A stretch of 17,763 nucleotides of DNA from JANNHP01 sp031404455 (GCA_031404455.1 JANNHP010000141.1:1-17763), one strand, 5' to 3'. Counted from the stretch's first letter, positions 1-7,742 are shown. Made by a program: numbers and translations. The notes: a model not told the origin generated them from the sequence alone.

Positions 1-85
1 CCCGTGTCCGCCCCACGTCGATGTCGGCGCGGGCGCCGCTTCCGGAGACACGTTGGGCGGACACGGGGGTCCGCCCCTTCCGAGA
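1..85. repeat. Partial copy of palindromic intergenic repeat
   Basis: The window begins inside a repeat whose complete copy lies at 11049-11195. Shared blocks are cccgtgtccgccc at the start, an acgtcg block about 14 bases in, and a conserved right end that finishes gccccttccgaga (73-85). The corresponding right portion is 84 bases in the other copy, so the two copies are collinear with almost no length change. Within this copy, 1-13 (cccgtgtccgccc) is the exact reverse complement of 55-67, giving a 13-bp stem around a 41-base loop. The left third of the element is outside the window. It lies just downstream of the antitoxin gene. Confidence 0.75.
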
Positions 86-130
86 TCTCACGCGTGGCGC
101 CGACCGTTGGGCCGTCGTGAACGCGTCACG

Positions 131-454
131 TCAACGCTTCCGGAGAGCGCGACCGACACGGCCAACGTCGGGCAGTTGATGCGCGATCTCGTCCGGATCG
201 AGTCCCATCTCGCGGACTGCCGCTCGCGCCGCCTTGTAGTCCGCGGCTCCGATCGAGTTGTTCAGCAGGAACTCCGCCTTCTGTTCCGGGGTGTAGATCC
301 GTGTCGAGCGCGTGGCCGCCGGGCGCACGAAGATGCCGCCGTTCCGCTCCTCGACGATGACGTCCGAGCCTTCGACGAGGCCGAGGCGGCGGCGCATCGC
401 GACCGGGATCACCACCGCCCCGCCGCGGCCGACTCTCTTCGTAGGACGCGCCAC
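131..454 (-). CDS. AbrB/MazE/SpoVT-fold antitoxin-like regulator
   Basis: A 107-residue protein. Residues about 5-48 form a swapped-hairpin AbrB-type DNA-binding domain: the GGAVVIPVAMRRRLGL segment matches the family's 'G-x-V-x-I-P-x-x-x-R-x-x-L-G' pattern, followed by EGSDVIVEERNGGIFVRP. The C-terminal half carries YTPEQKAEFLLNNSIGAADY and MGLDPDEI, a tail I associate with antitoxins that precede PIN-type toxins. The start is the GTG at 454: a GGAG lies 7 nt upstream, and extending the frame further only adds arginine-rich, non-family sequence antisense to the glycosyltransferase. No toxin gene follows inside the window; instead a repeat element occupies the downstream side. The role (autoregulating antitoxin or orphan regulator) is inferred from the fold. 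Confidence 0.8.
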   Translation of the reverse strand: MARPTKRVGRGGAVVIPVAMRRRLGLVEGSDVIVEERNGGIFVRPAATRSTRIYTPEQKAEFLLNNSIGAADYKAARAAVREMGLDPDEIAHQLPDVGRVGRALRKR

Positions 455-546
455 GGAGAATCTCCGCGCGAGAGCGCATCCGCCGCTCCGACATCCCGGC
501 GCAAACGGCGTCTCGCCGGCTGACGCCCTCACCCTGCGCCGCCTGC

Positions 547-552
547 TAGCCT
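547..552 (+). promoter_or_regulatory. -10-like hexamer TAGCCT, leaderless candidate
   Basis: TAGCCT ends 7 nt before the GTG start of the glycosyltransferase gene, and no Shine-Dalgarno sequence is present between them. Transcription starting 6-8 nt after a -10 box would begin at or next to the start codon. No convincing -35 box was identified. Confidence 0.4.
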
Positions 553-559
553 CGTCCCC

Positions 560-1441
560 GTGCCGCCCCCGCGCGTCTCCGTCATCGTCCCCGTCTTCAA
601 CCGCCCGGTCTACGTGCGGCAGGCGGTCGATTCGGCGCTGGCGCAGGAGTGTCCGGGCGGGTTCGAGGTGATCGTCGTCGACGACGGTTCGACCGACGAC
701 ACGCCGCAGGTGCTCGCGAGCTACGGCGATCGCATCCGCGTCGTGCGGCAGCGCAACGGCGGTGCCGCGGCGGCGCGCAACGCGGGGATCGATGCGGCGC
801 AGGGCGAGTACTTCGCGCTCCTCGACAGCGACGACGTGTGGATGCCGGGCAAGCTCGCGGCGCAGGTCGCGCTCCTCGACGCGCACCCCGAGGCCGGGTT
901 CGCGCACTCCGACGTCGAGGAGTTCTTCGAGGACGCACCGGGGAAGCGCTGGACGCGGCGGCCCGAGATCGTCAGCGGCGAAGTGCTGAGGATTCTCCTG
1001 CGCCGCAACGTCATCCACACGATGTCGGTGATGCTGCGCCGCCGCGCGATCGAGGAGGTCGGCGACTTCGACCCGCGCTACCCGCCCTGCGAGGACTGGG
1101 ACCTCTGGCTCCGCATCTCGGAGCACCGGCCGGTCGTCGGCGACGCGAGGCCGTGGGTCCGCACGCGCGTCCACGAGGGCGGCATCAGCGCCGACCCGAT
1201 CGTCGTCTACACGCAGGCCTGTGACGTGCTCGCCGCGGCGGCGGTCCGCCTCGCCGCGCGCGAGTCGCCCCTCGCCTCGTTCGCGCGGCGCCAGGCGTCG
1301 CGCTGGTGCGTGAAGCTCGGACGGCGCCTCGTCCGCGCCGGATGGCCGGCCGAGGCCGAGAAGTCGTTCCGCCGCGCCGTCGAACTCCACCCGCTCGGCC
1401 GCGTGGACGTGTTCCTCGCCAAGCTCTCGCGCAAGCGCTGA
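560..1441 (+). CDS. Family 2 glycosyltransferase (GT-A fold)
   Basis: A 293-residue soluble protein. It transfers a sugar from a nucleotide-sugar donor to an unidentified acceptor. Residues 5-14 (RVSVIVPVFN) form the first beta strand, VIVVDDGSTD (37-46) binds the nucleotide, and LDSDD (88-92) supplies the DxD-type metal-binding aspartates. The CEDWDLWLR segment (177-185) is the conserved ED-W-D region that carries the likely catalytic base. The C-terminal 70 residues are helical and basic. The start is GTG because the domain begins directly after it; there is no Shine-Dalgarno but a TAGCCT box sits 7 nt upstream. The stop overlaps the next gene's ATG by one base (TGATG), so the two are probably translated together. 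Acceptor and pathway (cell-surface glycan is the usual role) are not shown by the sequence. Confidence 0.93.
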   Translation: MPPPRVSVIVPVFNRPVYVRQAVDSALAQECPGGFEVIVVDDGSTDDTPQVLASYGDRIRVVRQRNGGAAAARNAGIDAAQGEYFALLDSDDVWMPGKLAAQVALLDAHPEAGFAHSDVEEFFEDAPGKRWTRRPEIVSGEVLRILLRRNVIHTMSVMLRRRAIEEVGDFDPRYPPCEDWDLWLRISEHRPVVGDARPWVRTRVHEGGISADPIVVYTQACDVLAAAAVRLAARESPLASFARRQASRWCVKLGRRLVRAGWPAEAEKSFRRAVELHPLGRVDVFLAKLSRKR

Positions 1442-2031
1442 TGGCGACGATCTTCAGCCACTTCCTCCTCGGCTGGGGCGCGTATCGCTGCATCGACGGC
1501 GGACGCGATCCGCGGCGCACGGGGCCGCTCGTGGCCGGATTCCTGTCGATGATGCCCGACCTCGATTCCCTCGCGATGCCGTGGATCCGATACGACGCGC
1601 CGTGGGGACATCGCGGGATGTCGCACTCCCTCGCGTTCGCCGCCGTCCTCGGAACGCTCGCCGCCATCGCGCTGCGCCGCCGCGTCACGTTCCCCGGCGG
1701 AGTCGTGGCACTCGCCGCGACGTTCGCCGTCGTCACCGCATCCCACGGCCTCCTCGACGCGCTCACCGACGGCGGCCTCGGCATCGCCTTCTTCGCGCCG
1801 TTCGACGACACGAGGTACTTCCTGCCGGTGCAGCCGATCCCCGTCTCCCCCATCACCGTCAACCCGTTCAGTCCGTGGGTGCTGCACGTGCTCGCGGTCG
1901 AGGCGATGCTGCTCGGGCCGCTCGCCGCGGCGCTCTGGACAGCGCGACGGCCGATGTCGTGGCCGCGACGCGCTTTGGTCGTGGCGTCGCTCGTCGGGAG
2001 CGCCGCCCTGTGGGTGGTGCGCTGCCGGTAG
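1441..2031 (+). CDS. YdjM/DUF457-type membrane metal-dependent hydrolase
   Basis: A 196-residue integral membrane protein with about four hydrophobic segments (roughly 60-80, 85-105, 145-168 and 177-194). The family's conserved polar residues are all present: FSHFLLG with His7, MPDLDSL with Asp40 and Asp42, HRGMSHS with His57 and His62, and SHGLLDALTDGG with His102, Asp106 and Asp110. These match the pattern of the inner-membrane hydrolase family that includes E. coli YdjM, thought to bind metal and act on a lipid-like substrate. The precise reaction is not established for most members. The ATG overlaps the stop of the glycosyltransferase gene, suggesting a joint role in envelope or surface-glycan metabolism. 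Confidence 0.88.
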   Translation: MATIFSHFLLGWGAYRCIDGGRDPRRTGPLVAGFLSMMPDLDSLAMPWIRYDAPWGHRGMSHSLAFAAVLGTLAAIALRRRVTFPGGVVALAATFAVVTASHGLLDALTDGGLGIAFFAPFDDTRYFLPVQPIPVSPITVNPFSPWVLHVLAVEAMLLGPLAAALWTARRPMSWPRRALVVASLVGSAALWVVRCR

Positions 2032-2034
2032 CCT
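2029..2034 (+). promoter_or_regulatory. -10-like hexamer TAGCCT, leaderless candidate
   Basis: TAGCCT includes the stop codon of the preceding hydrolase gene and ends 9 nt before the ATG of the SRPBCC gene, which lacks a Shine-Dalgarno sequence. It is the same hexamer as the one before the glycosyltransferase gene. It may give the SRPBCC gene its own leaderless transcript within the three-gene run. Confidence 0.35.
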
Positions 2035-2043
2035 TCCGCCGCG

Positions 2044-2514
2044 ATGCCGATCATCGAACTGACGACCTCCATTGCGGCGCCGATCGAACGCGTGTTCGAC
2101 CTCGCGCGCAGCGTGGACCTGCACGTCGCGTCGACCGGGCACACGGACGAGCGCGCGGTGGGCGGTGTGACATCCGGACTCGTCGGTCCCGGCGATTCGG
2201 TGACGTGGAGCGCGCGCCACCTCGGCGTGCGGCAGACGCTGACGGCCCGCGTCTCCGCGTTCGACCGGCCGCGCCACTTCCGCGACTCGATGGTGCGCGG
2301 CGCCTTCCGGAGCTTCGACCACGACCACTTCTTCGAGAGCTCGGGCGACGTCACCGTGATGCGCGACGCGTTCGCGTACGAGTCGCCGCTCGGCGCGCTC
2401 GGGCGCCTCGCCGACGCCGTCTTCCTGGAGCGCTACCTGCGGCGGTTCCTCGCGACGCGGGCCGCGGCGGTCAAGAGCGCCGCGGAGTCGGAGGCGTGGC
2501 GAAGGTACGTCTGA
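2044..2514 (+). CDS. SRPBCC (START/polyketide-cyclase fold) family protein
   Basis: A 156-residue soluble protein with the helix-grip layout of SRPBCC proteins. The N-terminal strand is IIELTTSIAAPIERVFDLARS (residues 3-23), with the characteristic 'I-x-A-P-x-x-x-V-F' motif. A run of strands follows (SVTWSARHLG, TLTARVSAFDRP, FRSFDHDHFF, VTVMRDAFAYESPLG). A long C-terminal helix from about 126 (FLERYLRRFLATRAAAVKSA) would line the ligand cavity. This matches ligand-binding proteins that members describe as cell-division inhibitor SulA-type SRPBCC or polyketide cyclase-like, but no ligand can be named. It lies 12 nt after the YdjM-type gene. There is no signal peptide, so it should be cytoplasmic. 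Confidence 0.85.
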   Translation: MPIIELTTSIAAPIERVFDLARSVDLHVASTGHTDERAVGGVTSGLVGPGDSVTWSARHLGVRQTLTARVSAFDRPRHFRDSMVRGAFRSFDHDHFFESSGDVTVMRDAFAYESPLGALGRLADAVFLERYLRRFLATRAAAVKSAAESEAWRRYV

Positions 2515-2535
2515 GTCCGGGCGCACACGCCGCCG

Positions 2536-2553
2536 GGACCGGACGGCCGGTCC
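2536..2553. terminator. Hairpin between convergent genes
   Basis: ggaccgg (2536-2542) pairs perfectly with ccggtcc (2547-2553) across a 4-base loop. It lies in the 39-base gap between the SRPBCC gene and the esterase gene and abuts the esterase stop codon. It could act in both directions. There is no T-tract on either side, so intrinsic termination is uncertain. Confidence 0.4.
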
Positions 2554-3513
2554 TCAGCCCCGGACGCCGAGTCCCTCGCGGAGCCACGCGTTCGCGAGCG
2601 ACATCGCGCCGCGCGCCGCGGTCGTCCCGGCCAGCGCGTTGAGCATCACGAAGTCGTGGATCATCCCCTGGAAGCGCGCGGCGGTGACGCGCACGCCCGC
2701 CTCGCGAAGCTTGTTCGCATAGGCCTCGCCCTCGTCGCGCAGCACGTCGGCCTCGGCGGTGATGACGAGCGCCTGGGGGAGACCGCGCAACTGCTCGGTC
2801 GTGGCGCGCAACGGCGAAGCGGTGATCTCGCGACGCTGGGCCTGGTCGGTCGTGTACTGGTCCCAGAACCACTGCATCGCGTCGCGGCGCAGGAAGAACC
2901 CGGTCGCGAACTGATGGTAGGACGCGGTGTCGAACCCCGCGTCGGTCACGGGATAGAAGAGGAGCTGGCGGCTGATCGAGGGACCGCGCCGCTCCTTCGC
3001 GAGCAGCGTGACGGCGATGGCGAGGTTGCCGCCCACGCTGTCGCCGGCGACGGCCAGCCGCGACGGATCGAGGCCGTGCGCTCGGCCGGTCTCGGCGATC
3101 CAGCCGAGCACGGCGTACACCTCCTCGATCGCCCGCGGGTACTTCGCCTCGGGCGAGAGGCTGTAGTTGACGAACACGACGGCCGCCTGCGCGCCGACCG
3201 CGAGTTCGCGGACGAGCCGGTCGTGCGTGTGCGCGTTGCCGAACACCCATCCCGCGCCGTGGGCGTAGACGACGACGGGCAGCGGCGCCCGCGACCCGGG
3301 CGGCCGCAGGATCTTCACGGAAACCTCGCCGAGCGGACCCGCCTGGATCAGGCGCTCCTCGATGTCGACCGGCGGCTTCGTCGCCGGCCCCGCCTGGACC
3401 TCGTCCACGGCGCCGCGGCCCTTCTCGGGGCTCATCTGGAAGAGGAACGGCGGCTTCGCGGTGTCCTCGGCGAACTTCTTCGCCTCCGGTTCGAGTCGGA
3501 TCTGGGCGTCCAT
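2554..3513 (-). CDS. Alpha/beta hydrolase, hormone-sensitive-lipase-like esterase
   Basis: A 319-residue cytoplasmic ester hydrolase. The oxyanion-hole motif is HGAGW (85-89), a variant of the family's HGGG. The nucleophile elbow is GDSVGG with Ser159. The acid is Asp256 in DVLRDEG and the base is His286 in GMIHDF, so the catalytic triad is complete. VNYSLSPEAKYP (115-126) is the typical 'Y-R-L-A-P-E-x-x-F-P' block of acetyl-esterase/HSL enzymes. Length is normal for the family. The start at 3513 is chosen because GGAGGAG lies about 8 nt upstream; extending the frame beyond it adds non-family sequence. The likely substrate is a short- or medium-chain ester, not determined. It is transcribed convergently with the SRPBCC gene and divergently from the kinase gene. 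Confidence 0.92.
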   Translation of the reverse strand: MDAQIRLEPEAKKFAEDTAKPPFLFQMSPEKGRGAVDEVQAGPATKPPVDIEERLIQAGPLGEVSVKILRPPGSRAPLPVVVYAHGAGWVFGNAHTHDRLVRELAVGAQAAVVFVNYSLSPEAKYPRAIEEVYAVLGWIAETGRAHGLDPSRLAVAGDSVGGNLAIAVTLLAKERRGPSISRQLLFYPVTDAGFDTASYHQFATGFFLRRDAMQWFWDQYTTDQAQRREITASPLRATTEQLRGLPQALVITAEADVLRDEGEAYANKLREAGVRVTAARFQGMIHDFVMLNALAGTTAARGAMSLANAWLREGLGVRG

Positions 3514-3805
3514 GATGCTGTCTCCTCCGTGCGATGCGGCGCGACGCGCGACGCCGACTTCTCTGAATGTCGGGCGTGGACACGAACGACGCCGTCGTAT
3601 CCCCGCCGCATGGCGAACGACCGCGGGCCGGATTCGATTGCAGGCGTCGGCGCGAGGCGCTCGCGGCACGTCGCCGTGGAAGTGGTAGCGCCGGAGGTCG
3701 CGCAGGAGGTGGACACCGCCCTCCCCCGGCCCGTCCCGCGCCCCTGCGGGCGAGCGCGGGGTGCCTGTCGTCGTGTATCGTGCGCCGCACCCGAGGACAC
3801 CGCCC
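3514..3805. other. Divergent intergenic region, esterase/kinase
   Basis: 292 bases without a convincing gene. The frames through it give only arginine/proline-rich sequence with no recognisable motif. It must hold the promoters of the esterase (minus) and the kinase (plus). A strong hairpin lies at 3735-3760: cccgcgc pairs with gcgcggg, and an inner ccc/ggg step closes a tgc loop. It sits about 15 bases before a TATCGT hexamer (3776-3781). That position overlaps where a -35 box or repressor site would be, so the hairpin may be an operator. Confidence 0.45.
3776..3781 (+). promoter_or_regulatory. -10-like hexamer TATCGT for kinase gene
   Basis: TATCGT lies 24 nt before the GTG at 3806, leaving room for a short leader with a GAGG element 9 nt before that GTG. 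It falls downstream of an alternative GTG at 3761, so it argues for the 3806 start. No clear -35 box. Confidence 0.35.
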
Positions 3806-5467
3806 GTGCTGCGATACGAACTGGCCGAGCCGATCTTCGTCTCCGGACCGAGCACCTTCTACCGGGCGACGAACCGCATCCTCGGGAGCGAGGTCGTCGT
3901 CCGCCGCCTCGACATCGATCCCGCCCGTGCCGCCGACGTGCGGGAGACCTTCTACCGCGAGCAGCGCCACGCGGCGTCGCTGCGACACCCGCACATCCAG
4001 AAGACGCTCGACGTCTTCGAGGATGACGGGGCGCTCTGGTCCGTCCACCCCTACGTGCCGAGCCGGCCGACGGATCAACTCATCGCCGAGCGCGGACCGT
4101 TCGCACTCGCGGACGCGGCGCGGGTCGCTTCGCACGTGGCCGACGCGCTCTCGTACCTGCACGAGCGCGGCTTCGTCCACGGCCGGCTGACGCCGAGGTT
4201 CGTGCTCGTCGCCGAGCGCGGCGACACGATCCTGACGAACCTCGTGAAGAGCGCCGATCTCGCCGCCGGCATCTGGCCGCTTCGCGCCGCGGTGAGCGGA
4301 CTCGGACCCTTCTCCTCACCCGAGGAGCGTTGCGGCGAGCGCCCCACCGAGGCGAGCGACCTCTTCGGCCTCGCCGCCGTGTTCCTCTTCTGGGTGGGCG
4401 GATCGATCGGCGAGGTGGAGGCGCTCGTGCAGACGTTCTGCGACACGGGCGACGCCACGCAGGACGCGCACCTCCTCGCGTCGCGCGTGCCGAACCTCCC
4501 GCGCGTGCTCTCGGAGGCGCTCGGCTCGGCGCTCCAGCCCGACCCGGCGCGGCGGCGCGGCAGCGCCGCGGCTCTCGCCGCGCTCTTCAGCGAACTCCAC
4601 TCGCGACAGGCCGCCGAGGTGCCCGTCGGCTTCGAGACGGGCACCATCCTGCACGCGAACGGCCTGCCCGAACCGCTGGAGCTGACCGGGCGCATCGGCG
4701 CCGGACGGTTCGGCGTCGTGATGCGCGCGCGCTCGCCGTCGCTCGCGAACGGACTCGCGGTGAAGGTGCTGAAGCCGGAGCACCGGGACGACCCGCTCGT
4801 GGTCGAGCGCTTCCTCCGCGAGGCGCGGGCGCTCACGCGCATCCGGCACGAGAACGTCGTCCGCGTCCTCGGCATCGGCGAGTCCCGCGACGTCCCGTTC
4901 CTCGTCATGGACTTCCTCGACGGACCCACGCTCGCGACGCACGTGCGGCGCAATGGAGTGCTCGATGCGCGCGAGGCGGCGACGCTCGCACTCGGCGTGG
5001 CGCGCGGACTCGGCGCCATCCACGAGGCAGCGCTGCTCCACCGCGATCTGAAGCCCGACAACGTGATGCTCGTCGGCGGCGTGCGTCCCGTCATCACCGA
5101 CCTCGGCGTCGCCAAGTCGCTGCGCGAGGAAGGCCTCACGATGAGCGGGGCGATCGTGGGGACGCCGCTCTACATGGCGCCCGAGCAGGCTTCGGGCCTC
5201 GAGGTGAGCCAAGCGACGGACCTGTACGCGCTCGGGGCGATCCTCTACGAGTGCCTCAGCGGTTTCCCGCCGCACCGCGCGGCAGATCTCATGGCGCTCC
5301 TCTACGCGGTGCGGACCCGCGCGCCCGAGCCGTTGCCGAACGATGTGCCGCCCGCGCTGTCGGACCTCGTGTCCCGCTTGCTGCGCAAGGAGCAGTCCGA
5401 GCGGCCGCAGGACGCGAGCGGCGTCGCCGCGGATCTCGAAGGGATCGTAGCGGCGTTGCGCGTGTAG
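3806..5467 (+). CDS. Tandem pseudokinase-Ser/Thr kinase
   Basis: A 553-residue soluble protein with two Hanks-type kinase domains. The C-terminal domain (about 291-550) looks active: glycine loop GRIGAGRFGVV, Lys320 in AVKVL, Glu339 in the C helix, HRDLKPDN (412-419), DLG (432-434) instead of DFG, and GTPLYMAPE (452-460). The N-terminal domain (about 3-265) keeps the fold order but has lost catalysis. Its glycine loop is degenerate (IFVSGPSTF), Arg33 replaces the ATP-binding lysine, HGRLTPRF (125-132) replaces HRDLKPxN, and NLV (145-147) replaces DLG; SPEE (171-174) keeps the APE site. It probably phosphorylates Ser/Thr under control of the pseudokinase half. There is no transmembrane or PASTA sensor segment. 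GTG 3806 places the domain right at the start with GAGG upstream; GTG 3761 (568 aa) is the alternative. The gene is not followed by a same-strand partner. Confidence 0.93.
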   Translation: MLRYELAEPIFVSGPSTFYRATNRILGSEVVVRRLDIDPARAADVRETFYREQRHAASLRHPHIQKTLDVFEDDGALWSVHPYVPSRPTDQLIAERGPFALADAARVASHVADALSYLHERGFVHGRLTPRFVLVAERGDTILTNLVKSADLAAGIWPLRAAVSGLGPFSSPEERCGERPTEASDLFGLAAVFLFWVGGSIGEVEALVQTFCDTGDATQDAHLLASRVPNLPRVLSEALGSALQPDPARRRGSAAALAALFSELHSRQAAEVPVGFETGTILHANGLPEPLELTGRIGAGRFGVVMRARSPSLANGLAVKVLKPEHRDDPLVVERFLREARALTRIRHENVVRVLGIGESRDVPFLVMDFLDGPTLATHVRRNGVLDAREAATLALGVARGLGAIHEAALLHRDLKPDNVMLVGGVRPVITDLGVAKSLREEGLTMSGAIVGTPLYMAPEQASGLEVSQATDLYALGAILYECLSGFPPHRAADLMALLYAVRTRAPEPLPNDVPPALSDLVSRLLRKEQSERPQDASGVAADLEGIVAALRV

Positions 5468-5471
5468 CGCG

Positions 5472-6111
5472 CTACGCCCCGAAGCCGCCATCGACGTCGA
5501 TCGCGGATCCGGTGATGTAAGCGGCGTCGGGACCCGCGAGGAACGCGACCGCCGCGGCCACCTCGTCGGGACGGCCGAAGCGGCCGAGCGCGGTGAGCGC
5601 CCTCTCGGCCTCGGCCATGGCGCCGTCCGACGGGTTCATCTCCGTGTCGATCGGCCCCGGCTGCACGACGTTCGGTCTCGCCGACGTCCGCTGCGAACGC
5701 CGCCCGGAACTTCGCGCGGTCGAGCGAGACGAAGCCGGCCGCATCCGGCACGAATGCGTCAACGACCGCCGACGGCCCGAACTTCGCGAGCAGTTCGCCC
5801 AGGCGCTCGCCGCCTTCCGGCGCGAACGCCGCGACGTAGACCAGCGCCTTCACGTTCGCGACGCCCGTCGCCGCGTTCGTGATGACCGCGCCGCCGTACG
5901 AGTGTCCGACGGCGACCGTCGGGCGCTTCTGCGCGTCGAGGAGGCGCCGCGTCGTCGCGACGTCGTCCGCGAGGGACGTGAGCGGGCGTTGGACGGCCGT
6001 GACCTCGAATCCGTCGCGTTCGAGCAGCGGGATCACGTGCCGCCGGCACGAACCGTCGGCGAACGCGCCGTGGACGAGGACGATCGCGGGCTTCGTGGAC
6101 TCGGAGTTCAT
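5472..6111 (-). pseudogene. Chimeric remnant: alpha/beta hydrolase joined to SDR
   Basis: From the ATG at 6111 (GGAGG 5 nt upstream) the frame reads 143 residues of an alpha/beta hydrolase: VLVHGAFADGS (11-21), the nucleophile elbow GHSYGG with Ser71, and ALVYVAAFAPEGGERLG (89-105). After DRAKFRAAFAADV (ending at 5683) it turns into arginine-rich nonsense. In another frame, from about 5672 to the stop at 5472, the sequence encodes 66 residues of the C-terminus of a short-chain dehydrogenase/reductase: NVVQPGPIDTEMNP, GRFGRPDEVAAAVAFLAGP, and AYITGSAIDVDGGFGA at the end. The hydrolase lacks its Asp/His half and the SDR lacks its Rossmann and YxxxK parts, so neither enzyme can work. The arrangement is best explained by a deletion that fused two neighbouring genes, with the junction within about 5673-5682. 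The hydrolase frame runs on to 5302, antisense to the kinase gene. Confidence 0.85.
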
Positions 6112-6212
6112 CCGGGCCTCCTCACGGGTCTTAGGGACGGGCGTCGCGTCCGTCTACACCGAAACTGAGCGTGGGGGGTGGACAGGGGCGCGGGGAGCGA
6201 CCGGCCCGCCTC

Positions 6213-7730
6213 TCAGGACGGGCGCGGGAAGTCGGCGAAGACCGGGTGATCGACCGGAACCGTCGTGAAGCTCCGCGCGCGTCGCGCGATCACGACGAGT
6301 AGCGAGGCGAGGAACCAGACCGCCGCGAAGTCGACCCATCCGGTCCGCTGCGGCGTGAGGTCCACCGGGGCGTCGTCGGCCCATCCGCCCGCGACCGGCG
6401 CCAGCTCGAAAGCGATCCCCGACGCGAGACCGGCGAGCGTCCCGAACGCGACGACGTCGCGGGACGGGCGCTCGTCGAGTACCGCCGACGCGCAGACGAG
6501 CGCCACGAGGACGGGCCAGGCCGCGAGCACCCACGTCGCGTCCGCCACGTGGGCCGACCTGGCGATGCACGGCGCGAGCACGGCACCGACGACGAGAAAG
6601 CCCCGGATCCGCTCGAGTCGCAGCGCGGGCCGCGTCGCCGCCCACGTCACGAACTGGGGCAGGAGCATGGCGGCGACCAGGGTCAGCATCCGGGAATCGG
6701 TCTCCGGGGCCGTCCTGCCCGGGATGCCCCCGGCGAAGGCATTGCTCGTCGTCCAGTCGATCGTCGCGAACACGCACACGGCGGTGAGCGGCGCGAGCAG
6801 CGCGATCGTGCCCGCGGCCGCGGAGGCGATCAGCGCGAGGAACGCCGACGTCAACGCGACCCCGGCGAGGATGACGAGACCCGACGACTCGCTCTCGTGC
6901 CCGATGATCCAGGGGATCGCCCCGAACGACTCTGTGCGCAGCAGCGAGCCCAGGAACAGCGCCGACACCCACGGCCTCCTGGCGAACGTCGTCAGCGCCA
7001 TCGCGCCGTGGTCGCGCGGCACCGATCGGCGGGCGGCGCGGGCGACCATGCCGCAGACCGTCAGTCCGAGGATGGCCACGAACGACTCCGCGACGCTCCC
7101 CGCCGCCGCGACGACCGACCACACACCCGGAGCCGAGAAGGCGCTGACGATCACGCCGGCGGCCGCGGCGAGGCCCGCGAGCGCCGCCGCGGCGGTCGTC
7201 CAGCCCCGCGATCCCAGCCAGATGAAGAGGACGACGAACGCCGCCGAGCCGACGTACAGGAACTCGATCGGTCCGTGGACGGTGCCGGACCGCACCGCCC
7301 ACCAGACCGCCATCGCCGCCGCGGCCGAGAGCGCGACGGCCCAGATCCGTCGCCCGCCGGCCGACCAGGCGGCGCTGAGGATCGTGAACACGAGCAGCGT
7401 CGGCATCCCGATCGAGTCCGCGCGCTCCAACCGGTGCATCTCGTACGGGACGACACGGGCCGCGCACGCGAGCGCGACCCATCCGGCGAAGATCCGGACG
7501 CGGAGCTCCCGGTCGGTGCGGGAGAGCGCGAGCCCGCCGAGGAAGGCGAGCCCCACGGCGTGGCTGTCGAGTCCGGTCGCGACGTTCGCGACGTTCGCGA
7601 CGAGCAGCACGACCGCGGCGAACGCGGGTTCCGAGAGGATCGCGCCCGCGATGCCCTCGGCGACGTCGTCGAGGAACGCGGTCCAACGCCGCTTCCTCGG
7701 CCGGCTCCCGGTCGATCCTCCCTCCGCCAT
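6213..7730 (-). CDS. Polytopic membrane protein of unknown function
   Basis: A 505-residue integral membrane protein with roughly ten to twelve hydrophobic helices. Examples are about 36-52, 57-70, 79-94, 110-124, 128-146, 156-172, 178-198, 204-230, 284-325, 348-364, 377-415 and 465-482. It is Ala/Val/Leu-rich, with a basic N-terminal tail (RPRKRRW at 10-16) likely on the cytoplasmic side. I recognise no catalytic or transporter signature. Charged residues inside otherwise hydrophobic stretches include ELRVRIFAGW (75-84), YEMHRLERAD (96-105) and a loop IIGHESESSG (275-284). The start ATG has no Shine-Dalgarno; a TACCCT box ends 6 nt upstream. It is flanked by unrelated genes, so context does not suggest a role. 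The frame is clean over its full length with regular high-GC codon use, which supports it as a real gene. Confidence 0.8.
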   Translation of the reverse strand: MAEGGSTGSRPRKRRWTAFLDDVAEGIAGAILSEPAFAAVVLLVANVANVATGLDSHAVGLAFLGGLALSRTDRELRVRIFAGWVALACAARVVPYEMHRLERADSIGMPTLLVFTILSAAWSAGGRRIWAVALSAAAAMAVWWAVRSGTVHGPIEFLYVGSAAFVVLFIWLGSRGWTTAAAALAGLAAAAGVIVSAFSAPGVWSVVAAAGSVAESFVAILGLTVCGMVARAARRSVPRDHGAMALTTFARRPWVSALFLGSLLRTESFGAIPWIIGHESESSGLVILAGVALTSAFLALIASAAAGTIALLAPLTAVCVFATIDWTTSNAFAGGIPGRTAPETDSRMLTLVAAMLLPQFVTWAATRPALRLERIRGFLVVGAVLAPCIARSAHVADATWVLAAWPVLVALVCASAVLDERPSRDVVAFGTLAGLASGIAFELAPVAGGWADDAPVDLTPQRTGWVDFAAVWFLASLLVVIARRARSFTTVPVDHPVFADFPRPS

Positions 7731-7736
7731 GCGGCG

Positions 7737-7742
7737 AGGGTA
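7737..7742 (-). promoter_or_regulatory. -10-like hexamer TACCCT, leaderless candidate
   Basis: On the minus strand TACCCT ends 6 nt before the ATG of the membrane protein gene, with no Shine-Dalgarno in between. It fits the same pattern as the boxes before the glycosyltransferase, SRPBCC and TPR genes. Confidence 0.35.

Noticed and set aside
131..1390. Antitoxin reading frame extended to 419 codons on the minus strand
   Set aside because: Everything before the GTG at 454 is antisense to the glycosyltransferase and has no family similarity; a ribosome site sits at 454.
2656..4026. 456-codon plus-strand frame opposite the esterase
   Set aside because: No motif, and the minus strand encodes a complete esterase catalytic triad.
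7570..7605. gcgacgttc direct repeats inside the membrane protein gene
   Set aside because: They encode a short Val-Ala-Asn-Val hydrophobic stretch in a helix and are explained by codon bias.
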